A DNA stretch of 11,881 nucleotides. It comes from Pseudonocardiales bacterium. GTDB taxonomy: Bacteria; Actinomycetota; Actinomycetes; Mycobacteriales; Jatrophihabitantaceae. This document shows positions 1-7,445 of the stretch, piece by piece; positions within the stretch are counted from its first letter, which is position 1; each line of letters starts with the position of its first letter. The notes below the pieces were generated by a model. That model had not been told where the DNA came from and made no database searches. It saw only the letters and a list, made by a program, of their open reading frames with translations. A program made the position numbers and the translations under genes. The stretch is from NCBI GenBank assembly GCA_030840415.1, contig JAVEEO010000122.1:1-11881 (forward strand). Reading direction: 5' to 3'.

Positions 1-183
1 CTCGCCGGGGACCGGATCATCGAGCGCGACGATTTCAGCGCGGGCAGCAAGCGCACCGAAGTGCTCTGCGCCAACTGCCACAGCCACCTCGGGCACGTCT
101 TCGAGGGCGAGGGCTACGACACCCCGACCGACCTGCGCTACTGCATCAACTCGATCAGCATGCGGTTCACCGACGCCGAGTGA
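1..183 (+). CDS. msrB: Peptide-methionine (R)-S-oxide reductase MsrB, C-terminal 60 residues (5' end outside window)
   Basis: The open frame entering at base 1 ends at TGA 181-183. The 60 visible residues carry the C-terminal signature of the SelR/MsrB fold. A CxxC pair (visible residues 23 and 26, CANC) is the second half of the structural zinc site. HLGHVF follows, and then RYCINS, whose Cys48 is the catalytic cysteine that attacks methionine-R-sulfoxide. MsrB is a cytoplasmic repair enzyme that reduces protein-bound Met-R-SO with thioredoxin. The first CxxC and the start lie upstream of the window. The gene converges on hemQ across a 101-bp gap holding a nested inverted repeat. M. tuberculosis has the same neighbour relation (Rv2674 next to Rv2676c). 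The family call is secure; only the N-terminus is unknown. Confidence 0.93.
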   Translation, partial: LAGDRIIERDDFSAGSKRTEVLCANCHSHLGHVFEGEGYDTPTDLRYCINSISMRFTDAE

Positions 184-208
184 GCTCGCCGGACGGCCCC
201 GGCGGGGA

Positions 209-248
209 GTGATACGCACCGGCCGTCCCAGCGACCGGTGACTATCAC
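209..248. terminator. Nested inverted repeat between convergent msrB and hemQ, probable bidirectional terminator
   Basis: The outer arms GTGATA (209-214) and TATCAC (243-248) are exact reverse complements. The inner arms CACCGG (217-222) and CCGGTG (235-240) are also exact, separated from the outer ones by a 2x2 internal loop and enclosing a 12-nt loop. It lies midway between the stop codons of two convergent genes, where a hairpin could serve both. No T-run follows on either strand, so it may be a weak or factor-assisted terminator. Confidence 0.5.
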
Positions 249-284
249 GCACGAGATCCCACGGGCCGAGCGACTCCGGAAGCT

Positions 285-989
285 CTACGGGAGCGACTCG
301 ACCAGCTCGGCCATGCTGCGCCGGGTGCCAGTGTAGAAAGGCACCTCCTCGCGGACGTGCCGCCGGGTCTCCGAGCCGCGCAGGTGCCGCATCAGGTCCA
401 CGATCCGGTGCAGCTCGTCGGCCTCGAAGGCCAGGATCCACTCGAAGTCGTTCAGCGCGAACGAGGCCACCGTGTTGGCCCGGACGTCGGGATAGTCGCG
501 TGCCATCTGACCGTGCTCGGCCAGCAGCGCCCGCCGCTCCTTGTCCTCCAGCAGGTACCACTCGTAGGACCGGACGAACGGGTACACGCAGACGAACCGG
601 CGCGCCTGTTCCTCGGCCAGGAACGCCGGGATGTGGCTCTTGTTGAACTCGGCCGGCCGGTGCAGCGCCATCACCGACCAGACCGGCCGCAGGTGACCGC
701 CCAGCCGGGTGCGGCGGAACCGGTTGTAGGCGGCCTGCAGCTGCTCGGCCGTCTCGGCGTGCCACCAGACCATCAGGTCGGCGTCGGCCCGCAGCGCGGA
801 GACGTCATAGCTGCCGCGAACCGTGACGTCGGAGGCAGCCAGCTCGGCGAACAGCGCCTCCACCTCCGCGGCCAGCTCGGGCCGGGGCGCCTCGCCCAGC
901 GGCTGGCTGAGCGAGAACACCGACCAGGCGGTGTAGCGGATGACATCGTTGAGTTCGCGAGCCTGCTTGCCGTCGACCATGACTGTCAT
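285..989 (-). CDS. hemQ: Coproheme decarboxylase HemQ/ChdC (chlorite dismutase-like)
   Basis: The 234-residue product has the length and sequence of actinobacterial HemQ. This cytoplasmic enzyme uses H2O2 to decarboxylate the two propionates of Fe-coproporphyrin III and so form heme b, the last step of the coproporphyrin-dependent pathway. The family start [12 protein letters not shown] is at residues 14-25. His119 (in FNKSHIP), Tyr136 (in CVYPFVR) and His159 (in [11 protein letters not shown]) align by context with the distal His, catalytic Tyr and proximal heme-ligand His of Corynebacterium diphtheriae HemQ. The ATG at 987-989 overlaps the hemY TGA in an ATGA junction, which implies translational coupling. 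A second in-frame ATG (978-980) would remove three residues. It is the last gene of the hemE-hemY-hemQ operon. Confidence 0.95.
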   Translation of the reverse strand: MTVMVDGKQARELNDVIRYTAWSVFSLSQPLGEAPRPELAAEVEALFAELAASDVTVRGSYDVSALRADADLMVWWHAETAEQLQAAYNRFRRTRLGGHLRPVWSVMALHRPAEFNKSHIPAFLAEEQARRFVCVYPFVRSYEWYLLEDKERRALLAEHGQMARDYPDVRANTVASFALNDFEWILAFEADELHRIVDLMRHLRGSETRRHVREEVPFYTGTRRSMAELVESLP

Positions 990-2386
990 TGTCCTGACGG
1001 CCGCAGCCCGGCCAGCACCCGGTCGGCGGCTTTGTGAGCTGAACCGATGCAGGCCGGGATGCCCACCCCGTCATAGCTGGCCCCGCAGACCGCCAGGCCG
1101 GGTATCCGCGCGACGTCGGCGCGGATCAGGGCCACCCGCAGCGGGTGCCCGACCGCGTACTGGGGCAGCCCGCCGCCCCAGCGCTGGACGTGGCTGTCGA
1201 CCGGCTCGGCCACCAGCCCGGTGACGGCGGCCAGCTCCCGGCGCACCACCGCCACCAGTTCGGCGTCGTCGCGCTGCAGCGCCTCCGGCTCGCCGGCCCG
1301 GCCGAGCGAGGCGCGCAGCAGCGTGACCCCGGACTCGACTCCCGATCCGGAGCCCACCCCGGGCCACTTCTGGGACGAGAACGTCATGGCCTTGACCGCC
1401 AGGCCCTCGACCGCGGGCACCAGGATCCCGCTGCCCGGCGGCAGCGCGTCCGGAGCCAGGCCGGTGAAGGCCAGCGTCACGATGACCAGGCTGGCGGTCT
1501 CGATCGAGCCCAGCTCGGCGGCGGCGACCGGGGCCAGCCCGCGCAGCAGCACCGCCGCCTTGCCGGCCGGCACCGCGACCACAACGGCGTCCGCGGCCAA
1601 CTGCTGGCGACCCGGCACCGAGCCCAGCGCCAGCTCGAAGCCGGTGGCGGTGCGGCGCAGCTCGCGGACCGGCGTCGAGGTGCGCACCTGGAAGTCTCCG
1701 TCGGCCAGCCGTTCGGCCAGCCGGGCCAGGCCGCCGGTCACGCTGGCGAACACCGGTCCCGGCGCCTGGGTGCCGACGGCCGCCGCGGCGGCCTCCAGCA
1801 ACGAGCCGCCGCCCGCCAGCCGGCTGGCCAGTCCGGGCATCGCCGCCTGCAGCGACAGCGCTCGGGCGTGGCCGGCGTAGACGCCCCCGAGCAGCGGGTC
1901 GACCAGCCGGTCCACCACCTCGTCGCCGAAGCGCCGGCCAACCAGCTCACCGACCGAGACGTCCTCGGTGACCGGCGGGTACGGCCCGCCGCCGGGCTCG
2001 GCCTCGATCCGGGCCAGCGCCGCATCGCTCAGCACCCCGCTGGCCCGCACCGCCGCCAGGTCGGACGGCACCCCGATCAGCGTCCGGGCCGGCAGGGCAT
2101 GGTTGGCGCCCCGGCTGCGCAGCAGCGCCGAGGTGGTCAGCGGTGAGATCAGCTCGCCGGCCAGGCCGGCCTCGGTGGCGGCCCGGACCCCCTCCGGGCG
2201 GCGGGCCAGCATCGCCTCGGCGCCGACGTCCACCCAGGCGCCGGCCACCTGGGCCCGGCGCAGCTTGCCGCCGACCTGCTCGGCCCCCTCCAGCAGCACC
2301 ACCTCGACGTCCGGACGGGCCCGGCGGATGCGGTCGGCGGCGCTCAGGCCGGCGATGCCGCCGCCGATCACGGCAACCCTGGGCAT
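986..2386 (-). CDS. hemY: Coproporphyrinogen III / protoporphyrinogen oxidase, FAD-dependent (HemY/CgoX, also annotated HemG)
   Basis: This 466-residue flavoprotein is full length for the HemY/CgoX family. The N-terminal Rossmann motif [15 protein letters not shown] (residues 6-20) binds FAD. The C-terminal [22 protein letters not shown] is the second FAD/substrate signature typical of the family. It takes six electrons from the porphyrinogen using O2. In actinobacteria that have HemQ, the physiological substrate is taken to be coproporphyrinogen III; that point is family knowledge and is not visible here. The ATG lies 2 bp downstream of the hemE stop, and the TGA overlaps the hemQ ATG. A short Gly/Ser/Val stretch ([14 protein letters not shown], encoded near 1320-1370) looks like a small loop insertion. 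No membrane segment is evident. Confidence 0.94.
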   Translation of the reverse strand: MPRVAVIGGGIAGLSAADRIRRARPDVEVVLLEGAEQVGGKLRRAQVAGAWVDVGAEAMLARRPEGVRAATEAGLAGELISPLTTSALLRSRGANHALPARTLIGVPSDLAAVRASGVLSDAALARIEAEPGGGPYPPVTEDVSVGELVGRRFGDEVVDRLVDPLLGGVYAGHARALSLQAAMPGLASRLAGGGSLLEAAAAAVGTQAPGPVFASVTGGLARLAERLADGDFQVRTSTPVRELRRTATGFELALGSVPGRQQLAADAVVVAVPAGKAAVLLRGLAPVAAAELGSIETASLVIVTLAFTGLAPDALPPGSGILVPAVEGLAVKAMTFSSQKWPGVGSGSGVESGVTLLRASLGRAGEPEALQRDDAELVAVVRRELAAVTGLVAEPVDSHVQRWGGGLPQYAVGHPLRVALIRADVARIPGLAVCGASYDGVGIPACIGSAHKAADRVLAGLRPSGQ

Positions 2387-2388
2387 CG

Positions 2389-3444
2389 CTACAGCGAGTG
2401 GACGAGCTCGACGACCCGGGTCAGCACGTCGGGGTCGGTGTCGGGCAGCACGCCGTGGCCCAGGTTGAAGATGTGGCCCGGGGCCCGGCGGCCCTGCTCG
2501 ACCACCCGGCGGACCGAGCGCTCGATCACCGGCCAGTCCGCCAGCAGCACCGCCGGATCGAGGTTGCCCTGGACGGCGGTGTCGCCGCCGATCCTCGCCG
2601 CCGCCACGTCCAGCGGCACCCGCCAGTCCACCCCCACCACCGAGGCGCCCGCCGAGCGCATCAGCTCCAGCAGCTCGCCGGTGCCGACCCCGAAGTGGAT
2701 CTTGGGCACCTGGTGGTCGGCCAGCGCGGCGAACACCGCCTGCGAGTGCGGCAGCACGTACTCGGCATAGTCGGCCGCCGACAGGCCGCCGGCCCAGGAG
2801 TCGAACAGCTGCACCGCCGAGGCGCCAGCCGCCAGCTGCACCCGCAGGAAGGTCGCCGAGATCTCGGCCAGCCGGGCCAGCAGGGCGTGCCAGAGCGCCG
2901 GCTCGGAATACATCAGCGCCTTCGTCCGGGCGTGCTCCTTGGACGGGCCGCCCTCGATCAGGTAGCTGGCCAGCGTGTACGGCGCACCCGCGAACCCGAT
3001 CAGCGGCACGTCGCCGAGCTCGGCGACCAGCTGGCGCACCGACACCGCGATGTCGGCGACGTCGGACTCCTCCAGCCGCCGGATCGCGGCCACGTCGGCG
3101 GCGGTGCGCACCGGGTGCGCCACCACCGGGCCGGTGCCGGCCACGATCTCGACCTCGAGGTCGACCGCGACCAGCGGCACCACGATGTCGGAGAAGAAGA
3201 TCGCCGCGTCCACCCGGTGCCGGCGCACCGGCTGCAAGGTGATCTCGGTGACCAGGTCAGGCGTGCGGCAGGCCTGCAGCATCGAGGTGCCGAGCCGGAG
3301 CTTGCGGTACTCGGGCAGCGAGCGGCCGGCCTGGCGCATGAACCAGACCGGCGGGTGGGCCAGCTGTTCACCGGCTGCCGCGCGGGCCAGCGACGAACGG
3401 GTGGCCGGCGGTTCTTCGGTGGACTTCAGGTCGGTGGGCGTCAT
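2389..3444 (-). CDS. hemE: Uroporphyrinogen III decarboxylase
   Basis: The 351-residue product decarboxylates the four acetate side chains of uroporphyrinogen III to give coproporphyrinogen III, a cofactor-free cytoplasmic TIM-barrel reaction. The signature [15 protein letters not shown] contains Arg37 and Arg41. FFSDI supplies the catalytic Asp86. [16 protein letters not shown] carries the active-site Tyr161, FDSWAG carries Ser216 and NLGHG carries His330. All equivalents of the residues known from human UROD are present. The open frame runs upstream to 3792, but the homologous part begins after MTPTDLKS. Two ATGs fit, at 3442-3444 (chosen) and 3451-3453. Neither has a clear Shine-Dalgarno sequence, so the message may be leaderless or weakly initiated. 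It is the first gene of the leftward heme operon and divergent from the DUF3000 gene. Confidence 0.94.
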   Translation of the reverse strand: MTPTDLKSTEEPPATRSSLARAAAGEQLAHPPVWFMRQAGRSLPEYRKLRLGTSMLQACRTPDLVTEITLQPVRRHRVDAAIFFSDIVVPLVAVDLEVEIVAGTGPVVAHPVRTAADVAAIRRLEESDVADIAVSVRQLVAELGDVPLIGFAGAPYTLASYLIEGGPSKEHARTKALMYSEPALWHALLARLAEISATFLRVQLAAGASAVQLFDSWAGGLSAADYAEYVLPHSQAVFAALADHQVPKIHFGVGTGELLELMRSAGASVVGVDWRVPLDVAAARIGGDTAVQGNLDPAVLLADWPVIERSVRRVVEQGRRAPGHIFNLGHGVLPDTDPDVLTRVVELVHSL

Positions 3445-3536
3445 CGCCACCATCGTCGCACGCGGGCCGGGCGCGGCGCGCCTCACGCCCAGCACTCGGC
3501 CACCATGCGAAGTTCTACCTCGCGCGCGCCGTGCAC

Positions 3537-3552
3537 TGCGCGAATGCGCGCA
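3537..3552. promoter_or_regulatory. Inverted repeat TGCGCG-AATG-CGCGCA in the divergent hemE/DUF3000 intergenic region
   Basis: A perfect 6-bp inverted repeat with a 4-bp spacer lies in the 139-bp divergent gap. It could be a regulator site shared by the heme operon and the DUF3000-rnd pair. I could not assign convincing -35/-10 pairs. Weak -10-like hexamers are TAGAAC on the minus strand (3512-3517) and a TACT-containing stretch near 3559 on the plus strand. The arms are pure G/C alternation in a GC-rich genome, so chance is a real possibility. Confidence 0.25.
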
Positions 3553-3583
3553 CACTGGTACTCGGAAGGGAACCCGCAGGCTC

Positions 3584-4201
3584 ATGTTGCCCGACTCCGG
3601 CTTTTCCGCGGACGGCCAGCCCGCTGCCGAAAGCAGCGTGGACGCCGACGCCGTGCCGAGCAGTGCCCCGGAACCGTTCCGTACCGCGATCAGCACCCTG
3701 CTGGCCACCACCGTACGGCCCCAGGCCCGGGTCGAACGCATCCGGCCGCCGCAGCGGCTGGCACCGTGGACGTTCGCCGTCGCCGTCGACATCCTGCCGG
3801 CCGGCCACGACTCCGCGACCGGCCGGCTGGTGGTGCTCTACGACCCGGACGGCAGCGAGGCCTGGGACGGCGAGCTCCGGCTGGTCGGCTACGCCCAGGC
3901 CGACCTGGCCGCCGACATGGCCGGCGACCCGCTGCTGCCGGCGGTCGGCTGGAGCTGGCTGACCGAGGCCCTGCAGCAGCGCGGTGCCGAGCACACCGCG
4001 GTGGGCGGCACGGTCACCCAGACCACCTCCACCCGGTTCGGTGACGTGCACGGCCCGACCAGCACCACCCAGCTCGAACTGCGCGGCTCCTGGACCGCCA
4101 CCTCCACCGACCTCTCACGGCATCTGCTGGCCTTCGTCGACCTGCTCTGCATCGCCGCCGGCCTGCCCCCGGAGGGTGTAGCCGTCCTCGGTGACCGCTG
4201 A
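3584..4201 (+). CDS. DUF3000 domain-containing protein (function unknown)
   Basis: The 205-residue product matches the actinobacterial DUF3000 family in sequence character and gene order (compare Rv2680, next to the RNase D-like Rv2681). A variable acidic/Ser-rich N-terminus (residues 1-27) precedes the conserved segment that begins near [12 protein letters not shown]. Next come a compact alpha/beta domain and a threonine-rich strand region ([17 protein letters not shown]). No catalytic motif, signal peptide or membrane helix is visible. The ATG at 3584 was chosen because the frame upstream lies in the divergent gap. GGAAGGG (3564-3570) is a distant ribosome-site candidate, and GCAGG (3576-3580) lies closer. 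Its TGA (4199-4201) directly abuts the rnd ATG, so the two are surely co-transcribed. That suggests, without proving, a role linked to RNA processing. Confidence 0.85.
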   Translation: MLPDSGFSADGQPAAESSVDADAVPSSAPEPFRTAISTLLATTVRPQARVERIRPPQRLAPWTFAVAVDILPAGHDSATGRLVVLYDPDGSEAWDGELRLVGYAQADLAADMAGDPLLPAVGWSWLTEALQQRGAEHTAVGGTVTQTTSTRFGDVHGPTSTTQLELRGSWTATSTDLSRHLLAFVDLLCIAAGLPPEGVAVLGDR

Positions 4202-5650
4202 ATGCATTCCGACAGCGGGACCGGCAGCGCGAACTCCGACAGCGCGAACTCCGACAGCGCGAACTCCGGCGGGGGCCCATCCGGCGGTCCGGCCGACGGG
4301 CCCGACCTGACCAATACGTCCGGCGGTTCCGACCCCGGCAACCCGTCCGACGGGTCCGATCCGAGCGAACCAGCCGTCGCGGCACCCGTCGCCCAGTTGC
4401 TGCGCACCCCGCGGGACGGCACCCCGGAGCCGCTGACCACCCCCGCCGAGCTTGCCGGGGCGGTCGCCGGGCTGGCGGCCGCGCACGGTCCGGTGGCGAT
4501 CGACGCCGAGCGCGCCTCCGGCTACCGCTACAGCCAGCGGGCCTACCTGGTGCAGCTGCGCCGGGCCGGCTACGGCACCGTGCTGATCGATCCGATCCCG
4601 CTGCCCGACCTGAGCTCGCTCGACGAGGCGCTGGCCGGGGCCGAATGGATCCTGCACGCCGCCTCGCAGGACCTGCCGTGCCTGGCCGAGCTGGGCATGC
4701 GTCCGCGCCGGCTGTTCGATACCGAGCTCGCCGGCCGGCTGCTCGGCTCGGAGCGGGTGGCACTGGGCACCATGGTCGAGCAGTACCTGGGCGTGTCGCT
4801 GGAGAAGGGCCACTCCGCCGCCGACTGGTCGACCCGGCCACTGCCGGCGGACTGGCTGAACTACGCCGCCCTGGACGTCGAACTGCTGATCGAACTGCGC
4901 GAGGTGCTGGTGGGCGAGCTGGACCGGACCGGCAAGCTGGGCTGGGCCGAGCAGGAGTTCGCCGCGCTGCTCACCGCCGGGCCGGCGGTGCCGCGCAGCG
5001 AACCGTGGCGCCGCACGTCGGGCATCCACAACCTGCGCAACCGCCGCCAGCTGGCCATGGTCCGCTCGCTGTGGCAGGCCCGGGACCGGCTGGCCGCCGA
5101 GCGGGACGTCGCGCCGGGCCGGACGCTGCCCGATGCCGCCATCCTGGCCGCGGTCAAGGCCAATCCGCGCAGCCAGTCCGACCTGGGCAACGTCGCCGTC
5201 TTCAACGGTCCGCGGCAGCGGCGGCTGGCCGGTTACTGGTTCCGGGCGATCACCGAGGGCCGCGACGTGCCGGAGGACCAGCTGCCGCCGCTGGCCCAGC
5301 TGAGCACCGACCCGGACGCGATGCCGGCCCCGGCCCGCTGGCGCGAGCGGGACCCGGCGGCAGCGGTGCGGCTGGCGGCCTGCAAGCAGGTGGTCAACAC
5401 GGTGGCCACCGAGCACCGGCTGCTGAGCCAGAACCTGCTGGCCGGCGACGTGCTCCGCCGGCTGGCCTGGCGTCCGGTCTCGCCGCTGACCGAGGACCGC
5501 GTCCGAGGCCGACTGGCCGAATTGGGCGCCCGGGCCTGGCAGGTCGACCTGCTGGCCGACCGGTTGACCGCGGCACTGCGCACCCCGCCGCCGGCAGCCA
5601 CTGGCGTGGATTCGACCACCGAGGTAACTCAATCGGATGCCTCCCGATGA
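4202..5650 (+). CDS. rnd: RNase D-type 3'-5' exoribonuclease with HRDC domain
   Basis: The 482-residue product combines a DEDDy exonuclease domain with an HRDC nucleic-acid-binding domain. Exo motif I is AIDAERASGYRY (Asp101, Glu103). Motif II is HAASQDLPCL (Asp157). Motif III is YAALDVELL (Tyr221, Asp225). Together these make a complete two-metal catalytic set. HRDC follows from about residue 267 (NRRQLAMVRSLWQARDRLAAERD). The family trims 3' ends of tRNA and other RNAs. Residues 1-62 are a disordered Ser/Gly/Asp/Pro tail that includes a SDSAN repeat, and the conserved protein starts near QLLRTPRDG. The ATG follows the DUF3000 TGA with no gap, and GGTGA (4190-4194) may serve as a ribosome site. 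A shorter start, such as the TTG at the QLLRTP position, cannot be excluded. Confidence 0.9.
   Translation: MHSDSGTGSANSDSANSDSANSGGGPSGGPADGPDLTNTSGGSDPGNPSDGSDPSEPAVAAPVAQLLRTPRDGTPEPLTTPAELAGAVAGLAAAHGPVAIDAERASGYRYSQRAYLVQLRRAGYGTVLIDPIPLPDLSSLDEALAGAEWILHAASQDLPCLAELGMRPRRLFDTELAGRLLGSERVALGTMVEQYLGVSLEKGHSAADWSTRPLPADWLNYAALDVELLIELREVLVGELDRTGKLGWAEQEFAALLTAGPAVPRSEPWRRTSGIHNLRNRRQLAMVRSLWQARDRLAAERDVAPGRTLPDAAILAAVKANPRSQSDLGNVAVFNGPRQRRLAGYWFRAITEGRDVPEDQLPPLAQLSTDPDAMPAPARWRERDPAAAVRLAACKQVVNTVATEHRLLSQNLLAGDVLRRLAWRPVSPLTEDRVRGRLAELGARAWQVDLLADRLTAALRTPPPAATGVDSTTEVTQSDASR
4225..4268 (+). repeat. 15-bp tandem repeat (about 3 copies) in the rnd N-terminal tail
   Basis: The unit cagcgcgaactccga runs 4225-4239 and 4240-4254, then as a 14-base partial copy at 4255-4268. 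It encodes SANSD repeats in frame. The copies are identical, which suggests recent slippage expansion in a non-conserved, presumably disordered tail. Confidence 0.85.
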
Positions 5651-6020
5651 AACTGACGTAATGGAGGATGAGGATCTGCTTCGGCCGCTCTGGCACTACC
5701 CGTTGCGATGGGTCACGCTCGAAGCGCTCAGCCAGAAGTGGTCCTACCTCTCACCGGTCGAGCGGCGAGCGAGGCGAGCCTCCTGGTCTCGCCGGCGTCG
5801 AGCAATCCGGCCAGTCGGTCTCGTCATCTTCTGGGCCGGAGGGATCTGGTCCATCCTCGGAAACGAGCACACGACTCCTACGACCGTCTTGATCCGCGCT
5901 GTCTGGTGTGCAGCGCTACTTCCGTTCGCCATCGTCGGACTTCGAGACTGGATTCGGGACGGAAGATCCCGCGGCGGGAATGCGGGACGTGGTTCGCTCA
6001 CTCGATCCGGCCTTGAGTGA
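5637..6020 (+). CDS. Small hypothetical membrane protein, two predicted transmembrane helices
   Basis: I do not recognise this 127-residue product. An acidic, Trp-rich N-terminus (MEDEDLLRPLWHYPLRW) leads to a very basic stretch (residues 43-58, RRARRASWSRRRR). Two hydrophobic segments follow (about 58-75 and 84-104), joined by a short polar loop (NEHTTPTT), with a basic tail RDWIRDGRSR. By the positive-inside rule both ends should be cytoplasmic. The ATG at 5637 overlaps the end of rnd by 14 bp, with GAGGT (5621-5625) upstream at a rather long spacing. The ATG at 5661 is the alternative start. Base composition is visibly less GC-rich than the neighbouring rnd and fadA. It separates genes that are otherwise housekeeping, which suggests an acquired or fast-evolving gene. 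Competing frames are open over parts of it, so the call is moderate. Confidence 0.55.
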   Translation: MPPDETDVMEDEDLLRPLWHYPLRWVTLEALSQKWSYLSPVERRARRASWSRRRRAIRPVGLVIFWAGGIWSILGNEHTTPTTVLIRAVWCAALLPFAIVGLRDWIRDGRSRGGNAGRGSLTRSGLE

Positions 6021-6098
6021 GGTCCCCGGCGCAACACCCGCCACCGGCGTCGGCCAGATCACAGCCCCTCGTCCGAGCGAGCCCGGCGTTCCAGGCGG

Positions 6099-6104
6099 TA
6101 CAGT
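6099..6104 (+). promoter_or_regulatory. Candidate -10 element of the fadAB promoter
   Basis: TACAGT fits the TAnnnT actinobacterial -10 pattern and stands out in a GC-rich gap. It would start transcription about 7 bp downstream, inside the inverted repeat at 6107-6122. No good -35 is visible. TAAGTT (6104-6109) is an overlapping alternative. Confidence 0.35.
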
Positions 6105-6106
6105 AA

Positions 6107-6122
6107 GTTACCCATCGGTAAC
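6107..6122. promoter_or_regulatory. Perfect palindromic operator candidate upstream of fadAB
   Basis: GTTACC-CATC-GGTAAC has exact 6-bp arms around a 4-bp spacer and lies 33 bp upstream of the fadA start codon. It is A/T-rich in a GC-rich gap and overlaps the predicted transcription start, as expected for a repressor site. TetR- and GntR-type acyl-CoA-responsive repressors commonly control beta-oxidation operons. The cognate protein is not encoded in this window. Confidence 0.55.
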
Positions 6123-6144
6123 ACTGCTGACCGGCTCGCCTTCC

Positions 6145-6149
6145 AGGAG
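6145..6149 (+). promoter_or_regulatory. Ribosome binding site fixing the fadA GTG start
   Basis: AGGAG sits 6 bp before GTG 6156-6158. This is the clearest Shine-Dalgarno sequence in the window, and it supports the GTG start over any downstream codon. Confidence 0.75.
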
Positions 6150-6155
6150 TTCGCT

Positions 6156-7445
6156 GTGACAACATCCGCCACCGAAACAGCCACCAGCCCTACCCGGGCT
6201 CCGCAGCGCCGTGGTCCCCGGCAGGTCCGTGACGTGGTGTTCGTCGACGGTGCGCGTACCCCGTTCGGCAGAGCTGGCAGTGCCGGCAAGGGGATGTACG
6301 CCGAGACCCGCGCCGACGACCTGATCGTGGCGGTGATCCGCGAGCTGCTGCGCCGGCATCCGGAAATCCCGCCGGAGCGGATCGACGAGGTGGCGATCGC
6401 GGCCAGCACCCAGATCGGCGACCAGGGCCTGACCATCGGCCGGGTCGCCGGCATGCTGGCCGGCCTGCCCAAGTCGGTGCCCGGCTACGCCATCGACCGG
6501 ATGTGCGCCGGGGCGATGACCGCGGTCACCACCATCGCCGGTTCGATTGCCTTCGGCGCCTACGACCTGGCCATCGCCGGCGGCGTGGAGCACATGGGCC
6601 GGCACCCGATGGGTGAGGGCGCCGACCCGAACCCCCGGTTCCTGGCCGACAAGCTGGTCTCGCTCGACGCGCTGTCGATGGGCGCGACCGCCGAGAACCT
6701 GCACGACCGGTTCCCGCACCTGACCCGCGAACGCGCCGACCGCTACGCGCTGCGCAGCCAGGAGAAGTTCGCCAAGGCCCTGGCCGAGGGACGGATCCAG
6801 CCGGACCTGGTGCCGGTGGCGACCCGGTCCGCCGAGCAGGGCTGGGGACTGGCCAGCAAGGACGAGCCGCCCCGCCCGAACACCACCCTGGACGACCTGG
6901 CCGCCCTCAAGACCCCGTTCCGGCCGCACGGCCGGATCACCGCGGGCAACGCCGCCGGCCTGAACGACGGCGCGACCGCCTGCATCCTGGCCAGCTCCGA
7001 CACCGCCGCCGAACTCGGACTGCCGGTGCGGATGACCCTGGTCGGCTACGGCTTCGCCGGCGTCGATCCGGAGGTGATGGGGGTCGGACCGATCCCGTCC
7101 ACCGAGCGGGCGCTGGCCAGCACCGGCCTCAGCATCGACGACATCGGGCTGTTCGAGCTGAACGAGGCCTTCGCCGTCCAGGTGCTGGCCTTCCTCGACC
7201 ACTACGGCATCGACGACGACGACCCGCGGGTCAACCCGTACGGCGGCGCGATCGCCCTGGGCCACCCACTGGCCTCCTCCGGCGTCCGGCTGATGACCCA
7301 GCTGGCACGGCAGTTCGCCGAGCACCCCGAGGTGCGCTATGGCCTGACCGCGATGTGCGTCGGGTTCGGCCAGGGCGCCTCGGTGATCTGGGAGAACCCC
7401 CACTACACAGGCGGTAGCACCGCAGCGAACGGAGCCGACCAGTGA
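6156..7445 (+). CDS. fadA: Acetyl-CoA C-acyltransferase (thiolase), FadA
   Basis: The 429-residue product is a thiolase-fold enzyme that cleaves 3-ketoacyl-CoA with CoA, the last step of fatty-acid beta-oxidation. Cys117 (DRMCAGAM) is the nucleophile that carries the acyl group. The NEAF motif is at 335-338. GGAIALGHPLASSG has the activating His370, and Cys401 in CVGFGQG is the second catalytic cysteine. The N-terminal 25 residues are a Thr/Arg-rich extension before VVFVDGARTPFG. A GTG start follows AGGAG at 6 bp. Its TGA overlaps the fadB GTG by 4 bp (GTGA), so FadA and FadB are likely made in equal amounts and assembled as the beta and alpha parts of a trifunctional complex. Control is probably through the 6107-6122 palindrome. 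Confidence 0.94.
   Translation: MTTSATETATSPTRAPQRRGPRQVRDVVFVDGARTPFGRAGSAGKGMYAETRADDLIVAVIRELLRRHPEIPPERIDEVAIAASTQIGDQGLTIGRVAGMLAGLPKSVPGYAIDRMCAGAMTAVTTIAGSIAFGAYDLAIAGGVEHMGRHPMGEGADPNPRFLADKLVSLDALSMGATAENLHDRFPHLTRERADRYALRSQEKFAKALAEGRIQPDLVPVATRSAEQGWGLASKDEPPRPNTTLDDLAALKTPFRPHGRITAGNAAGLNDGATACILASSDTAAELGLPVRMTLVGYGFAGVDPEVMGVGPIPSTERALASTGLSIDDIGLFELNEAFAVQVLAFLDHYGIDDDDPRVNPYGGAIALGHPLASSGVRLMTQLARQFAEHPEVRYGLTAMCVGFGQGASVIWENPHYTGGSTAANGADQ

Noticed and set aside
3000..3371. Other-frame open frames within hemE
   Set aside because: Ser/Arg/Pro-rich shadow frames, typical of high-GC genes. The hemE frame holds every conserved residue.
1145..4044. Very long plus-strand open frames opposite hemY and hemE (333 and 633 codons)
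   Set aside because: Their products are Arg/Gln/His/Pro-rich without domains and lie antisense to well-recognised heme genes.
4115..5632. 505-codon minus-strand open frame opposite rnd
   Set aside because: Gln/Gly/Arg-rich antisense shadow. The plus strand encodes a complete RNase D with catalytic residues.
6021..6155. Rho-independent terminator before fadA
   Set aside because: I saw GC-rich partial complementarity but no clean stem with a T-run. Only the A/T-rich palindrome stands out, and its place over the promoter suits an operator better.
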